Assembly (NCBI GenBank): GCA_024516035.1
Contig: JAMCCL010000015.1
Location: 62,001-126,000, forward strand
Origin: Bactericera cockerelli
Lineage: Eukaryota; Arthropoda; Insecta; Hemiptera; Triozidae
Length of the DNA stretch: 64,000 nt
Direction: 5' to 3'
Under the pieces are notes generated by a model that saw only the letters and a list, made by a program, of their open reading frames with translations, made no database searches and was not told the DNA's origin. The translations under genes were made by a program, and so were the position numbers. Within the stretch, counting starts at the first letter, position 1. Each line of letters starts with the position of its first letter. Shown piece after piece: positions 52,674 to 63,077 of this stretch.

Positions 52674-52797
52674 ATGACCAGTTATCCTCCTATTTGGGAT
52701 TTTTACCACATAATAATATGTCTTTGGCTTATTGCTGGAATAATGGGACTGAATAGTTCTAATCGGGCAGTATAAATAAGGCGATATTATTATTATC
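52674..52797 (+). mobile_element. SINE-D 3' part (split copy)
   Basis: CAGTTATCCTCCTATTTGGG, ATTTTTACCACATAATAATA, CTTATTGCTGGAATAATGGG, TCGGGCAGTATAAATAAGG and a TATTATTATTA tail. Joined with 49915-49993 it gives a complete SINE-D. Confidence 0.9.
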
Positions 52798-52800
52798 TAC

Positions 52801-52890
52801 GAAAGAGAGTCAAGGAGGAACTCCGACTCTGCCGGTATTCGAACCCGGGTCACAGGGTGTGTGCTCCCGTTCTTGACAACGTGACTGAAA
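52801..52890 (-). mobile_element. tRNA-like SINE head (SINE-C type)
   Basis: In reverse: CAGTCACGTTGTCAAGAACG, GGAGCACACACCCTGTGA, perfect B box GGGTTCGAATACCGGC. Confidence 0.6.
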
Positions 52891-53024
52891 GAGTAAATAT
52901 GAGAAGAAAACCAAATGAGAAAAATAATGTTGTTTTGTTTACAGAGTAAATTTTTCAGAAAAATATGCTTGAACAAAGGGCAAATTACATTTTCACTGAA
53001 TTCTTGACATTTTCCACTTCACTA

Positions 53025-53265
53025 CATCTCTCTCACCCCCTTCTCTCTTTCTGTCTCTCTCTCTCTCCCTCCCATTCTCTCTCTTTCTCTCCCTAACTCT
53101 CTCTCTCACTCTCCCCTACCTTTCTCTGTCTCTTTCCTCTCCCTCTCCTCTCTCTCTCTCTCTCTTTCCTCTCTGATTCTCCATCATCTCTCTCTCCCTT
53201 TGTTAACTAACTCCGCTTCCTTTCTTTATCTATCTCTATCTCTCTTTCTTTCCATCTTATTTTCT
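53025..53265. repeat. TC-rich tract
   Basis: CTCTCTCT and CCCTCTCC units. Confidence 0.92.
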
Positions 53266-53349
53266 CTCAATTTTTATTTCTTCCAGCACTCTCTTGTGTA
53301 TCAAAGTTAAGTAACTGGAAGAATATGTTTCCTTTGTGCAACTAAACGA

Positions 53350-53354
53350 AAGAA

Positions 53355-53419
<65 letters not shown>

Positions 53420-53690
53420 GATAAGGAAAGAGAGAGAGTGAGATAAGGAAAGAAAAAAACAAGGAGAAGTAGTGCTAAAGGGAAAGACAGAGAAAAAGAG
53501 ATGGAGGGAATGAGAGAGATAATAAGGATGAGAGAGACAGGAAGAGTAAGATCTGGAAGTTTAATATGTTTAATGAAGGAGAAAAGAAGGAGAAAAAGAA
53601 TGATAGAAACAAAAGAAAGAAAGAGAATAAAAGAAAGAATAAAATTGAAGAAAGAGAGAGAATAGGAAAGAAATATGAAATAATAGTTAA
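53350..53690. repeat. (GA)n array and GA-rich tract
   Basis: An uninterrupted GA array of about 60 bases (53357-53416), the longest in the window, then purine-rich sequence. Confidence 0.95.
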
Positions 53691-54095
53691 ACAAAGGACC
53701 AAACTTACGAATATTATAGAACGAATAGACAAATAGTCAAGCAAAACCCCTTGTTGCAACGCCAAACGCCAAGAAAAACAAAACGTTTCGGTGTACTTTA
53801 CGTAGACTCATCAATGCAATAGTCTGTGATATTCTTATTAAAAAATTATTGAAAACTATTTTGTTTTGTTTACATACAAAACACGTCATATCACACAATT
53901 CTTTACACTTAGGTAATCCAGAGAGAACACTTGCGGCATTCAGTAATACCTGTCTGAATTGCAATCTTTGGGTGAGGAACTGAGGATCCCCTCTTAATAA
54001 TCTCCTCTCAGTCAGAGAATCCATCAGACGAACTTGGATAAACAGGAATTCAAGAGATTGGCTTAGAAAAGTTTTTTTTTACATTAAGAAAACTA
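53691..54095. other. No gene seen
   Basis: The minus-strand frame 53737-54024 (RRLLRGDPQFLTQRLQFRQV) is not low complexity but has no recognisable motif or splice sites; left unassigned. Confidence 0.35.
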
Positions 54096-54097
54096 TA

Positions 54098-54402
54098 CAG
54101 GGTGTCCCGTATACAGATGCAAATATTTTGAGGGTAGGTTCAGCCCACCGTGGACTATCATATGAGCGAAACTTGCAGTGGGGCATTTTGCTTCGTTAAA
54201 GAGTTATGGCCAAATCCCTGTTTTTCCCACAGGTCTAGAGGTCACTTAGATCGATGCACGTTTTTAAAGAAATGGTAGCCAGTAAGTAATTTTTGACTCT
54301 TTAACGAAGCAAAATGCCCCACTGCAAGTTTCGCTCATATGATAGTCCACGGTGGGCTGAACCTACCCTCAAAATATTTGCATCTGTATACGGGACACCC
54401 TG
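54098..54402. mobile_element. 305-bp MITE with 107-bp perfect TIRs
   Basis: Arms 54098-54204 and 54296-54402 are exact reverse complements, starting CAGGGTGTCCCGTATACAG. TA lies on both sides (54096-54097, 54403-54404). The 91-bp middle contains CACAGGTCTAGAGGTCACTT, also found in the fold-back element at 61496-63075, so it is an internally deleted relative of that element. No ORF. Confidence 0.96.
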
Positions 54403-54989
54403 TAAAAGGACAACAAAATTTTTCCAGTTTATCCAGGTTTCCTGCTTACACAAGTCCTGTTTACCCAGGTTTCTTGTTTAAACAAGTGCTGGTTATCCAG
54501 GTCCGACTGTCTTTTTTTTTCAATTTAATTTTTCAACCTTTTTTGTATTTATTGTAAGGAGCTTTCGGTCCCTACATAATACACAGCCCATTGAGTGTAC
54601 TTATTTCAGAGTAAAACATCTCAAAGGCCCCAAGTGCGTCGTATATCCTTCTCTGTTTTACGACTTTGCAACGGATCTGAGTGAGTGTCTCATCGCTGAG
54701 AGGAAATGAGGAGGCGGAGTGAAGGGAGGGTGAAAGTCCAAGGGGTGGGGAGAACAACTATGGGACGGGGTGTGGCTTAGAGTGAAGGGGAGGGATTCAA
54801 AGGCAGATGGGAGAGGTATTAAGGGCTAGGAAGGCATAGCGGGAAGGGCGTAATAAAATTAGAAACTGAATTGAAATGAATATAAAAAGCCTTTTATTCT
54901 TGTCTTTAATACAAGGTGAATCAAGCCGAGTCGGTGGAGAGTGTCAAATCACCATCCTTTATAAAACTTTATTTAATTTTCTTGTATAT
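54403..54989. other. No gene seen
   Basis: CCAGTTTATCCAGGTTTCCTG, CTGTTTACCCAGGTTTCTTG and CTGGTTATCCAGGTCC form a loose tandem repeat at 54424-54505. G-rich patch at 54715-54850. Confidence 0.5.
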
Positions 54990-55537
54990 ATATCCCCCCA
55001 AAAACACCACTTCGTGGTTAAAAAAAGAAGAACGCCTCACTCAAAAGAATGATTATAATTAGCTAAAAATAAATGATATCAAATTGAGAACACCTTACCC
55101 CCTCTCTTTCTATATCTCTGCACTCCTCTCTGAATTTATTCCTCTTATGTTTATCTTTCTTTATCCTTTACAGGGGTCATCCCAAACTTGATTTCTCTTT
55201 AAATTTACTTGTTGCACGGCAATAAAAAATGGCGGTCGGAGTATGATTTTTCTGAACTTATTTGATTTGAATCGAGAAAATTACACGGCGACCGCCATTT
55301 TTTATTGCCGTGCAACAAGTAAATTTAAAGAGAAATCAAGTTTGGGATGACCCCTGTAAAGGATAAAGAAAGATAAACATAAGAGGAATAAATTCAGAGA
55401 GGAGTGCAGAGATATAGAAAGAGAGGGGGTAAGGTGTTCTCAATTTGATATCATTTATTTTTAGCTAATTATAATCATTCTTTTGAGTGAGGCGTTCTTC
55501 TTTTTTTAACCACGAAGTGGTGTTTTTGGGGGGATAT
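54990..55537. repeat. Perfect 249-bp inverted repeat
   Basis: Arms 54990-55238 and 55289-55537 are exact reverse complements by eye, separated by 50 bp. The inner third (about 55173-55355) looks like a MITE: CAGGGGTCATCCCAAACTTG and its complement, next to TA. The outer about 180 bp of each arm is ordinary sequence that is also mirrored, so the whole is larger than the MITE. Transcription of either strand would give a long double-stranded hairpin. Confidence 0.95.
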
Positions 55538-56115
55538 CAGTTCTTTTTGTACGAAAATATAGGTTCATACACTACTGAAACATTATGAATAACAAAAGTA
55601 AATAAACTGGGAAAATGTGAATGTACCAAGTTGTCTTTTTTAAGATATAGTTTTAGCAGTACGTATTTAATTTTTCTAAGGTCAATATGTATTTTGATCA
55701 CAGATTTGGCCCCCTGAGTCCCCAAAGTGAGTAAATAATACATAAATTTGTAATGCAAGACCTTTTGATACTATACTCCACATGATAATGTTTATCTTTC
55801 AATGCTAAATAGACCTCGGAGCCTCCTATGAGGGACATAAAACACCTGGATTTACAAATGCCAAAGAAATTAATTTGTAATCACCTTATCAAGGTGAGGT
55901 AATGAGTTCTCTCCCGTTGACCTTTTCTTACCCGAATTCTCTCCGGCTTGTTGCAGGGGTCACCACGAGTATCTCTCCCGGAAATAAGACCATGCTTTTT
56001 TACATTAGGTATTTAAGAAAATGAAAACTATAAAATTATCATTTTTATATAAGAATTGGCCTTTTATAAGGAAATCTTTAAAATCTCTAACAAATGAAAA
56101 GCAATGCTTTCAGTG
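55538..56115. other. No gene seen
   Basis: AT-rich. GAGTTCTCTCCCG at 55902-55914 has an exact inverted partner at 56427-56439, possibly ends of an old element. Confidence 0.4.
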
Positions 56116-56300
56116 TATAGTACAGTTAGGTAAAATACATAGAAGGCCATGCCTCAGGAATATAGTAGGGTTAGGGATAATACATAGAAGACAATGCCTC
56201 GGGTTTATAGTAGGGTTAGGTAAATATATAGAAAGCCATGCCTTGGGTTTATCATAGGATTAGGAAAAATACATAGAAGGCCATACCTCAGGTCTATATC
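56116..56300. repeat. 45-bp tandem repeat, four copies
   Basis: TATAGTAGGGTTAGG.AAATAC, ATAGAAGGCCATGCCTC.GG repeated four times with about 10-15% change. Confidence 0.92.
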
Positions 56301-56424
56301 AATGATTCCTAGGTGTTTCGATAATAGTTTTTATGCTAGGCCTAAACTATGTAAGTATAAAATCAGGTAAAACGGCAAGCGACGCGCGACGCGACGGGAG
56401 ACAATTTGGTGTTGATAAAACCAT

Positions 56425-56592
56425 GAGCGGGAGAGAACTCGGTGGTGACGTCCCTTATCAATACCTCACGAGGTATGAGTGTACCCCGGACAAAATGAAC
56501 TGAGAAAAAAAAACTTCCCTGAAGGGGATCGAACCCAAGTCATCGTGCGTGCAAGCCTAGTATGCTACCCACTTGGCCAAAGTCACTACTTT
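56425..56592 (-). mobile_element. SINE-C 5' half
   Basis: In reverse: GTAGTGACTTTGGCCAAGTGG, AGCATACTAGGCTTGCACG, B box TGGGTTCGATCCCCTTC, CACTCATACCTCGTGAGG. Confidence 0.82.
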
Positions 56593-56596
56593 GTCA

Positions 56597-56898
56597 CAAC
56601 TTTTAGTGATTAGCATCGACATTATGAGAGCTAATTCACATATTTTATCTCCATCCAACCATGATTGTCCAAAATCAATCTCGTAATGCCGCCACAGGTC
56701 ATCGGCCAATTCTGCAACTACTAAAATTTTCCTCGCGAGGGTAATGGGGTCGTCATGAAGATCATATATAAAGATCGGAAAAAAAACAACGTTAAGCCCA
56801 AATCGAAAATATAGAGCTAAAAAATTTCGTCCCCGCCAGGATTCGAACCCATGCTGACTGGGTGGCAGGTCGAGCATGCTACCAATAAACAAAGTTAT
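56597..56898 (-). mobile_element. SINE-C, nearly full length with insertion
   Basis: In reverse: TAGCATGCTCGACCTGCCAC, B box GGGTTCGAATCCTGGCGGGG, CCTGTGGCGGCATTACGAG and the 3' GATGCTAATCACTAAAAGTT. Between B box and body it carries about 60 extra bases (ATCATATATAAAGATCGG). Confidence 0.82.
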
Positions 56899-57599
56899 CT
56901 TCTAAAGAAACGGACGGAAAATGAACTAACTAAATAAATACTTGGAAACTTAAACATTAAAATTTTGCAGTGAGAGAGCGAGGTCATCTCGAAAAATACA
57001 TACTGGCCAAGATCTGACCACTAAGCTAAGGATTCGAAGGTACCTACCCGCCAAAGAAAATGAAAAGGCCACCAGGTGCCACCCAGTGGACCGGATGAAG
57101 GAATAAAATCAATAAATTTGGTATCTGCTCATCAAGATCTTTCATTTGATACCACTTAAGATTAGTATTATCCTTCGATTCCCGATTTGGGCTCCCAAAA
57201 CCCGAGGCCGCCCAAATGGGACGCCCGCTTATAATTTAGAATTTATTTTTGGCCTGGGCTCATCTCCATTATATCTTGATCACTTTAGACACCTCACTTA
57301 ATCTTCAGTGCCAAGTTAAAGACACGAAGTCGGGTCTCAAAGGATCCGTATGAAGAAAAAAAAAACAGAAAAAAAAAAAAAAAAATTATGAATCTTTTCA
57401 TGTCTTTCACGATTGTTCGGGGGTCTCGAAAATAGGGTTCCGGTTGGCCTAGGAAGTCAAACAAAAAGTCAAATCAATTTATTTTTCAACGTAGAGTCCA
57501 TTTCTGCAATAAAAATCGCAATGTTTGAAATTAATGTTGCACTTTTCGCTGGCTGAATGTACATAAAATGCATGGGAACTATGTTTTCCGTAACCTTAC
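56899..57599. other. No gene seen
   Basis: Includes A runs at 57356-57384. No coding frame over 60 codons. Confidence 0.5.
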
Positions 57600-57710
57600 A
57601 CTCTGCCGGGCTGTCTCTTTCTTTGTATAGGCGTTCTTCACACCTCGGCCGAGGTGTTTGATTGTCATGTATTGTATTGTATGTACTTTATTGTAAATAA
57701 AGTTTGGTCT
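57600..57710 (+). repeat. Rep2 copy with 3' extension
   Basis: Identical to 16998-17061 for 64 bases, then GTATTGTATTGTATGTACTT and TATTGTAAATAAAG, which could be the 3' end of a retroelement. Confidence 0.8.
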
Positions 57711-57923
57711 AGATTATTCATTAATGGTATTATTTTTTAATAACGATCATTAATCGTTTAGTAATTGCCTGAATTGGGCATACATTTTCCTTTGCGAGCA
57801 ATAAAGGATTATGTTTTGAGCTCATTTCTAAGTTAAATTGTGAACCCAGGTTTTCCTAGGTCACTAGAAAAAGCAATCTGATGGGTACACTCATTTTTCC
57901 AGGTTTTTTTTTTAAATCATGTA
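57711..57923. other. AT-rich spacer
   Basis: Nothing recognised. Confidence 0.4.
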
Positions 57924-58202
57924 CCAGTCACCTTGGCCTAGCGGCAGCATTTTCGGGTTGCACAGTGCACTCCAGTTGACCCGTGTTCGAATCCCGAACC
58001 CGAAAATAGGGGTAGTTGTAGATTTGGCAACGACCAGTGGTGGCATTACGAGATTGATATTGAAATATGATGGTTGGATTGAAATATGATGCATTAGCAT
58101 TAGTTATTATAATGTCGAATATCGATGCTACCCACTAAACTTTTTGACATATTAACACATAGTAGCTCTTTTATTTCTTTAAATCACGTACCAAAGAAAT
58201 TG
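57924..58202 (+). mobile_element. SINE-C copy
   Basis: A box TGGCCTAGCGG (perfect), B box GTGTTCGAATCCC, CGACCAGTGGTGGCATTACG, GATGCTACCCACTAAAC and a weak match to the 3' end (CCAAAGAAATT). ATTGAAATATGATG is duplicated at 58058 and 58078. Confidence 0.85.
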
Positions 58203-58269
58203 TATTTGGCTTTTTGGACTGTAAAGTTCTTCTAATTTTACTATTTACTTTAGACACGTATTTTCATTT

Positions 58270-58437
58270 AGGACCTTATTATACATACGATTACACCAAA
58301 GATAAGTCGGACCTTTCTTCAAGGCGGAGTTTCAACCAATCACAGCGCGGTATAGCTCTAATCTAGAGACACACTGACGGCGCAGCGCCCAGTCTTGCTT
58401 ATCTTTGTCGTACTTTATGATTCGGCCCTGGATCTCT
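58270..58437. mobile_element. Rep5 copy
   Basis: GATTACACCAAAGATAAGTCGGA at the left and TTGCTTATCTTTGTCG, ATGATTCGGCCCTG at the right; GTTTCAACCAATCACAGCGC matches the middle of 45649-45762 in reverse. Confidence 0.6.
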
Positions 58438-59744
58438 CTAAAACTAAACATACCCAATACACCCTGTATACAAAGCGCTATCTTCACTCCTACACTGGGA
58501 AGTCTCTAACTTTATTTCCTATGATAAAAAAGTCACAAAAACTAACGACTCATTATTTTGTGTTCTTAAAAGAGTCATTAACTTGAGGTTCCTTTCGGAT
58601 GGCTCTGTCTATCTTTTGCTGAAATGATAGCATTGTCAGCAAATAATATATTATGGCTGACAGTCGCAACTCTATGGAAGTGTTTCTTAACTAGACTTAT
58701 TTGTTTCTTAAAATAATATTGATTCACCGTTTAAATTTTTATTTAAACGTTATATTTTAAATTTTCGTTGAAAACTTTAAAAGACATTCAATAAATTCAC
58801 CATTTTGTTAGTTATGTTGGTCATACCAAAGTTGGAGTCCTGATGTTTACTTTGTTGTTTTACTTATTTAGGGTGGGGGACAGTTAGTTCATCGTGTGAA
58901 ATCTTAACCAGCTTTCCATTCCACAGCCGTGTTTTTCTCTTGGATAAAAAAAATTCCAGGTTCGATATTTCCAATTATTTCCATTTTCTTCCAAGTTTAG
59001 CTTCCCCAGTATTCGTGAAAGAAAAATGCGTTTCGGTACTTTTAAAGATAAACAATGGACTTAACCTATAAAAAAAAATGGAAGCAAGAAAAATTTTATA
59101 AATCCATTTCGGTTAACCAAATTGGAAGAAGATTTTTCCTCTTCCGAAAGAAAAATGACTTTCTTCTTTGGTTAGAAAGAAAAACATAGCTCATGTTTCC
59201 CTTCTTGGCTCCTTCGTTGGTGCATTCACTCTTCTGTGTTTGCACAATGTACCCGTATAGGAAAAGACAGTTACCAGAAAAGTTTGCAAAAATACAGTAC
59301 GTAGGATATAAGAGTTTCAAAGTTTTAATGCAAATTTATACCCATGAGTGAAGTATACGCTAGTTCCCTGGGGATGACCAATGTTTATTATTATTTACTA
59401 GGGTGTCTCCTCTCTAGGTTGTGAGACACCCCCGAAATGGTGTTTCAGGATCGAATCTATGATCAAGTCTCCTGGTGTTGCTGTGTTCATTGATCAGAAA
59501 ACAGTTTTTGGGTCTTTTACACGCATTGGATTCCTGTGAACTGTGCTCACAGGAATCTTCTCTATGAGACTTTCGACCAGTGAGGGCTGATTGTAGATGA
59601 TTCTATCTGGGCGATGGAGTCGCCTACCCCTACGCCAGTTATTATTAAACCGATGTTTATTTACTTATTTTTTGCAATGTGGATTTGGTATGTACGCGAT
59701 TTTTTTTGTGTCAAGATGTCGCATCTGTCGCAATCATACTCATA
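58438..59744. other. No gene seen
   Basis: AT-rich. A 10-bp inverted pair (GGGTGTCTC and GAGACACCC) lies at 59401-59432. Confidence 0.5.
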
Positions 59745-59925
59745 ACTCACATCACTCATACCTCGTGAGGAAAAATGAGTATCTATTTGCATTCATACCG
59801 ACCAGTGGCAGAATTACGAGCGGCAATAAGGCATTGTGCAAAATAATGTTATTAGGAGTATCGTGGTGCTGTGCTACCCACTATTTTTTTATATTATTCC
59901 ACAAAGAAATTACATATAAATTAAA
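59745..59925 (+). mobile_element. SINE-C 3' two thirds
   Basis: ACTCATACCTCGTGAGGAAA, CGACCAGTGGCAGAATTACG, GGTGCTGTGCTACCCACTA and TCCACAAAGAAATTA. The tRNA-like head is missing. Confidence 0.8.
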
Positions 59926-60823
59926 TAATAAGAAGAAGAAGGAAAAGGGTAAAATGTTGGTTCAAAAATTAGTTTTAGATACTCATGAATACCTACTTTT
60001 GTGGAGTTATGTAGGTATTTATGAGAAACTTTTCAACAACATACAAATAACTTTTGCTACTCTCTACCCGAACAGAAGTTCAATACTTTCTAAATGGGTT
60101 ATTGTGTCAAGTAAAATGATTAATTATATGAAAGAAAGTCTACACTAGAAGAAGATGTTACAAGTTTTCATTCTAATACAATTTCTAAAGAAACAAGTTG
60201 GAAACCTGATAAATCAAAAACAATTAAAACTGATTTTTTTTGTAGATATAAAAAAATATAAATTATATAATTATGTATGGCTGGTGTATAAACTAATCTG
60301 TCTGTATATTTATTTATTTATTTATGTTGTAGGTATATACTAGTATGAGTATTAGGGTAATAAAATATATCAGTTCCATTTTCATACCAACGGTAATAGA
60401 TAGCAAAAAATTGATGGGAATCGACCCTCCCTTAAATTGATCATACTACCTGAAATGATTATGAAAAGAAAAAAGCATGGTCAAATCCACCACTACAGCC
60501 TCTATCTCATTTTATATAATATATATTAATTTTGCAAAACCTGCTTCGTTCTAAAGGACAGGCCTCTTACAGACATAAAACAGATACAATACTCTAAGAA
60601 GAACTCCTGAAGGAACACAGGAGGTGGAGGGGAGGGGGTATAGTTGGTAAGGGGTGGGGGAGGCAATGCTTTCTGCTAAACTTTCTGGACAATCTCGAGT
60701 TCTAATTTACAGCAGAAGAGATAAAGTTGTGGGGAAAAAAGTGTTCTTAAAAATAAAAGTTGCCTCAGAAGTTTCATTACCTATTTCTCTCTCAGATCGC
60801 AGACTCTATCACATCTCTCCTTA
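59926..60823. other. No gene seen
   Basis: AT-rich; G-rich patch at 60620-60662. Confidence 0.5.
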
Positions 60824-60825
60824 TA

Positions 60826-61054
60826 CAGTATATCTCAAAAGTCATTTGCCCTTGCCCATAACTTTCGAACACGTGGAAATTTGTCGATTCTGTTTGTTTC
60901 TGCAGATAGGGTTGTGCCTGTGGTCAATCTGTTGGTGACTTTCGAGTCCTGGTTCAACCCTTGGAAAAAGATTTTTTTTCTATCCATAGAAACAAAGAGA
61001 ATCGAAAAATTCGCACGCGTTCAAAAGTTAAGCAAGAACTTTTGAGACATACTG
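60826..61054. mobile_element. 229-bp MITE, TA target site
   Basis: Ends CAGTATATCTCAAAAGT and ACTTTTGAGACATACTG with TA on both sides (60824-60825, 61055-61056). The inverted repeats are about 25 bp and imperfect. No ORF. Confidence 0.82.
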
Positions 61055-61064
61055 TATATTTTAG

Positions 61065-61145
61065 CCAATCCTTCTCTTCTTCTATTTCTCTCCTCTCTCT
61101 TTCTATCTCCTTTTTCTTTCTTTTTTCTCCCTTGTATTGTTTTTG
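61065..61145. repeat. TC-rich tract
   Basis: TTCTCTTCTTCTATTTCTCT and similar units. Confidence 0.8.
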
Positions 61146-61329
61146 TCCTTAGCTTTCAAACTTTACTATCATAGCTGTACTGGTGGTTATCGCCACACCT
61201 TTATAAAATTCTTATAAGTTTCTGAAGTTGTGATTCATTTAATAAGGGAGTCGATATTCATTCATTTCCTTGCTGTCTGTAGCCATTTTAGAGTTAGCTA
61301 AAATGGCCATGCCTTTTTAATAATAATGG

Positions 61330-61495
61330 TGCACTGGGCTTCCATGCAAGTGACCCGGACTCATGTCCAGCTGGATTGAAAATTTTCTACTCTCTGCTTT
61401 GGATGGTCAGAAAATACCTCGTCAGGAAAAAATAATAATAATAAAAATAAAATGGAAATCGATCAGTGGTGGCATAACGAGAATGAATATGTGAC
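61330..61495 (+). mobile_element. SINE-C fragment abutting the fold-back element
   Basis: GTGCACTGGGCTTCCATGCA, TCATGTCCAGCTGGATT (decayed B box), GTCAGGAAAAAATAATAATA, GATCAGTGGTGGCATAACG. It ends where the fold-back arm begins. Confidence 0.72.
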
Positions 61496-63075
61496 TTTTT
61501 CCCACAGGTCTAGAGGTCACTTGGATCGATGCACGTTTTTAAAGAAATGATAGCCAGTAAGTAATTTTTGACTTCATGTATGGATAGTCATGCATATTTT
61601 CCTTCGAATGCAGTTGGTTGCATAAAAAAATATTGAAAGACCAGAGAGATATTTAATCATAAGTTCAATATTTTTCTAAAATTCGATTTTTCCCTTTTTT
61701 CCCTTTCGTGAATTTAGAGTACTTCTACAATTGCAATTCTGCGTATCACTAGGTAAAAAAATACCCTTTGCTATTTTGTTTCAATAAATACAAAGTTCTT
61801 TCAGACGCGTGGAGGAACGAATGAGATACGCCTTACTAAACGACACCAGAAGGAGAGAAACACATCTATCAAATTTTGAATCTGGGCGCTATTGTATTTT
61901 GAAGAACACTCGATGCCTGAAGCGGTCTGTGTGACCATTTTTGTGCCAACTGCAAGTTATAAATGAAAAATTTCTGAGTACAAATAGTTCTATTATAACC
62001 AACTATATCAATCAAATCTAATAGTTAAAATAACAAGGCGATCAATTTGTTCGGTGGAAGAGAAAGCCACAAGCTTTAACTTCGCTCTTGGTTCGCTACA
62101 TATTCTTTTGGGTTCTTTTCATTTCATGTCCTGTGTTGCAGAATGTATCATGTTTGTAGTTTATCAATAAAGTATTAATAATAATAATAGTAACCTTAAG
62201 GTTGGATGTTCGAGTTTCACCCAAGGTTAAATTTCGGCACTATTTGTTATGTTTTTGATATCATGATTGTGATAAACACAAAAATGATATTTTTAATTTT
62301 ACTTCTAAAAATAATATCACAATTTTTGTTGTTAGCGCAGAGTCTTTCTCCATGTGTATTCTTTGTCCATAATTACACCACTGGTTGCTGCTTTCGTTGC
62401 AGCCTCTCTCATTTTTCCTCATGATAACCCTGTGACTCCGTAACCCCATTCACATAAAAGTTCACACCGACCGACCACTGTGAATGACCAATTTCCCTCT
62501 GTTAAACATCCCAGAGCAAAGTATTTATACCACAAATTACGCGCCAATTCTCTTAAAATTCAGCCAACTTTGAATTTTCCATCATGATTCAGAAGTGTTT
62601 TTTGAGCTTTGTGTGTACAGCGTTCCATGATCTTTAAAGTAATATAAATGAGCTTTCTTATTTCTAAAACTAAACATAATAGGGTATTTTTTTAACTAGT
62701 GATACGCAGAATTGCAATTGTAGAAGTACTTTAAATTCACGAAAGGGAAAAAAGAGAAAAATCAAATTTTAGAAAAGTATTGAACTTATGATTAAATATC
62801 TCTCTGGTCTTTCAATATTTTTTTATGCAACCAACTGCATTTCAAGGAAAATATGCATGACTATCCATACATGAAGTCAAAAATTACTTACTGGCTATCA
62901 TTTCTTTAAAAACGTGCATCGATCCAAGTGACCTCTAGACCTGTGGGAAAAACAGGGATTTGGCCATAACTCTTTAACGAAACAAAATGTCCCACTGCAA
63001 GTTTCGCTCATATGATAGTCCACGGTGGGCTGAACCTACCCTCAAAATATTTGCATCTGTATACGGGACACCCTG
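61496..63075. mobile_element. Long-TIR fold-back element, left end lost
   Basis: Inner arms 61496-61767 and 62681-62952 (272 bp each) are inverted copies with about eight mismatches and no indels. The right arm continues outward (62953-63075) into a sequence matching the 107-bp TIR of the MITE at 54098-54402, ending CGGGACACCCTG then TA (63076-63077). The matching left outer end is missing and SINE-C sequence sits there instead. The interior (61770-62680) has a short frame 'RMRYALLNDTRRRETHLSNF' near 61820-61880 that I cannot assign, plus a SINE-B fragment. Confidence 0.9.
62188..62290 (+). mobile_element. SINE-B fragment
   Basis: AACCTTAAGGTTGGATGTTC, GAGTTTCACCCAAGGTTAAA, GATATCATGATTGTGATAAA, CACAAAAATGAT. 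It lies inside the fold-back element. Confidence 0.65.
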
Positions 63076-63077
63076 TA

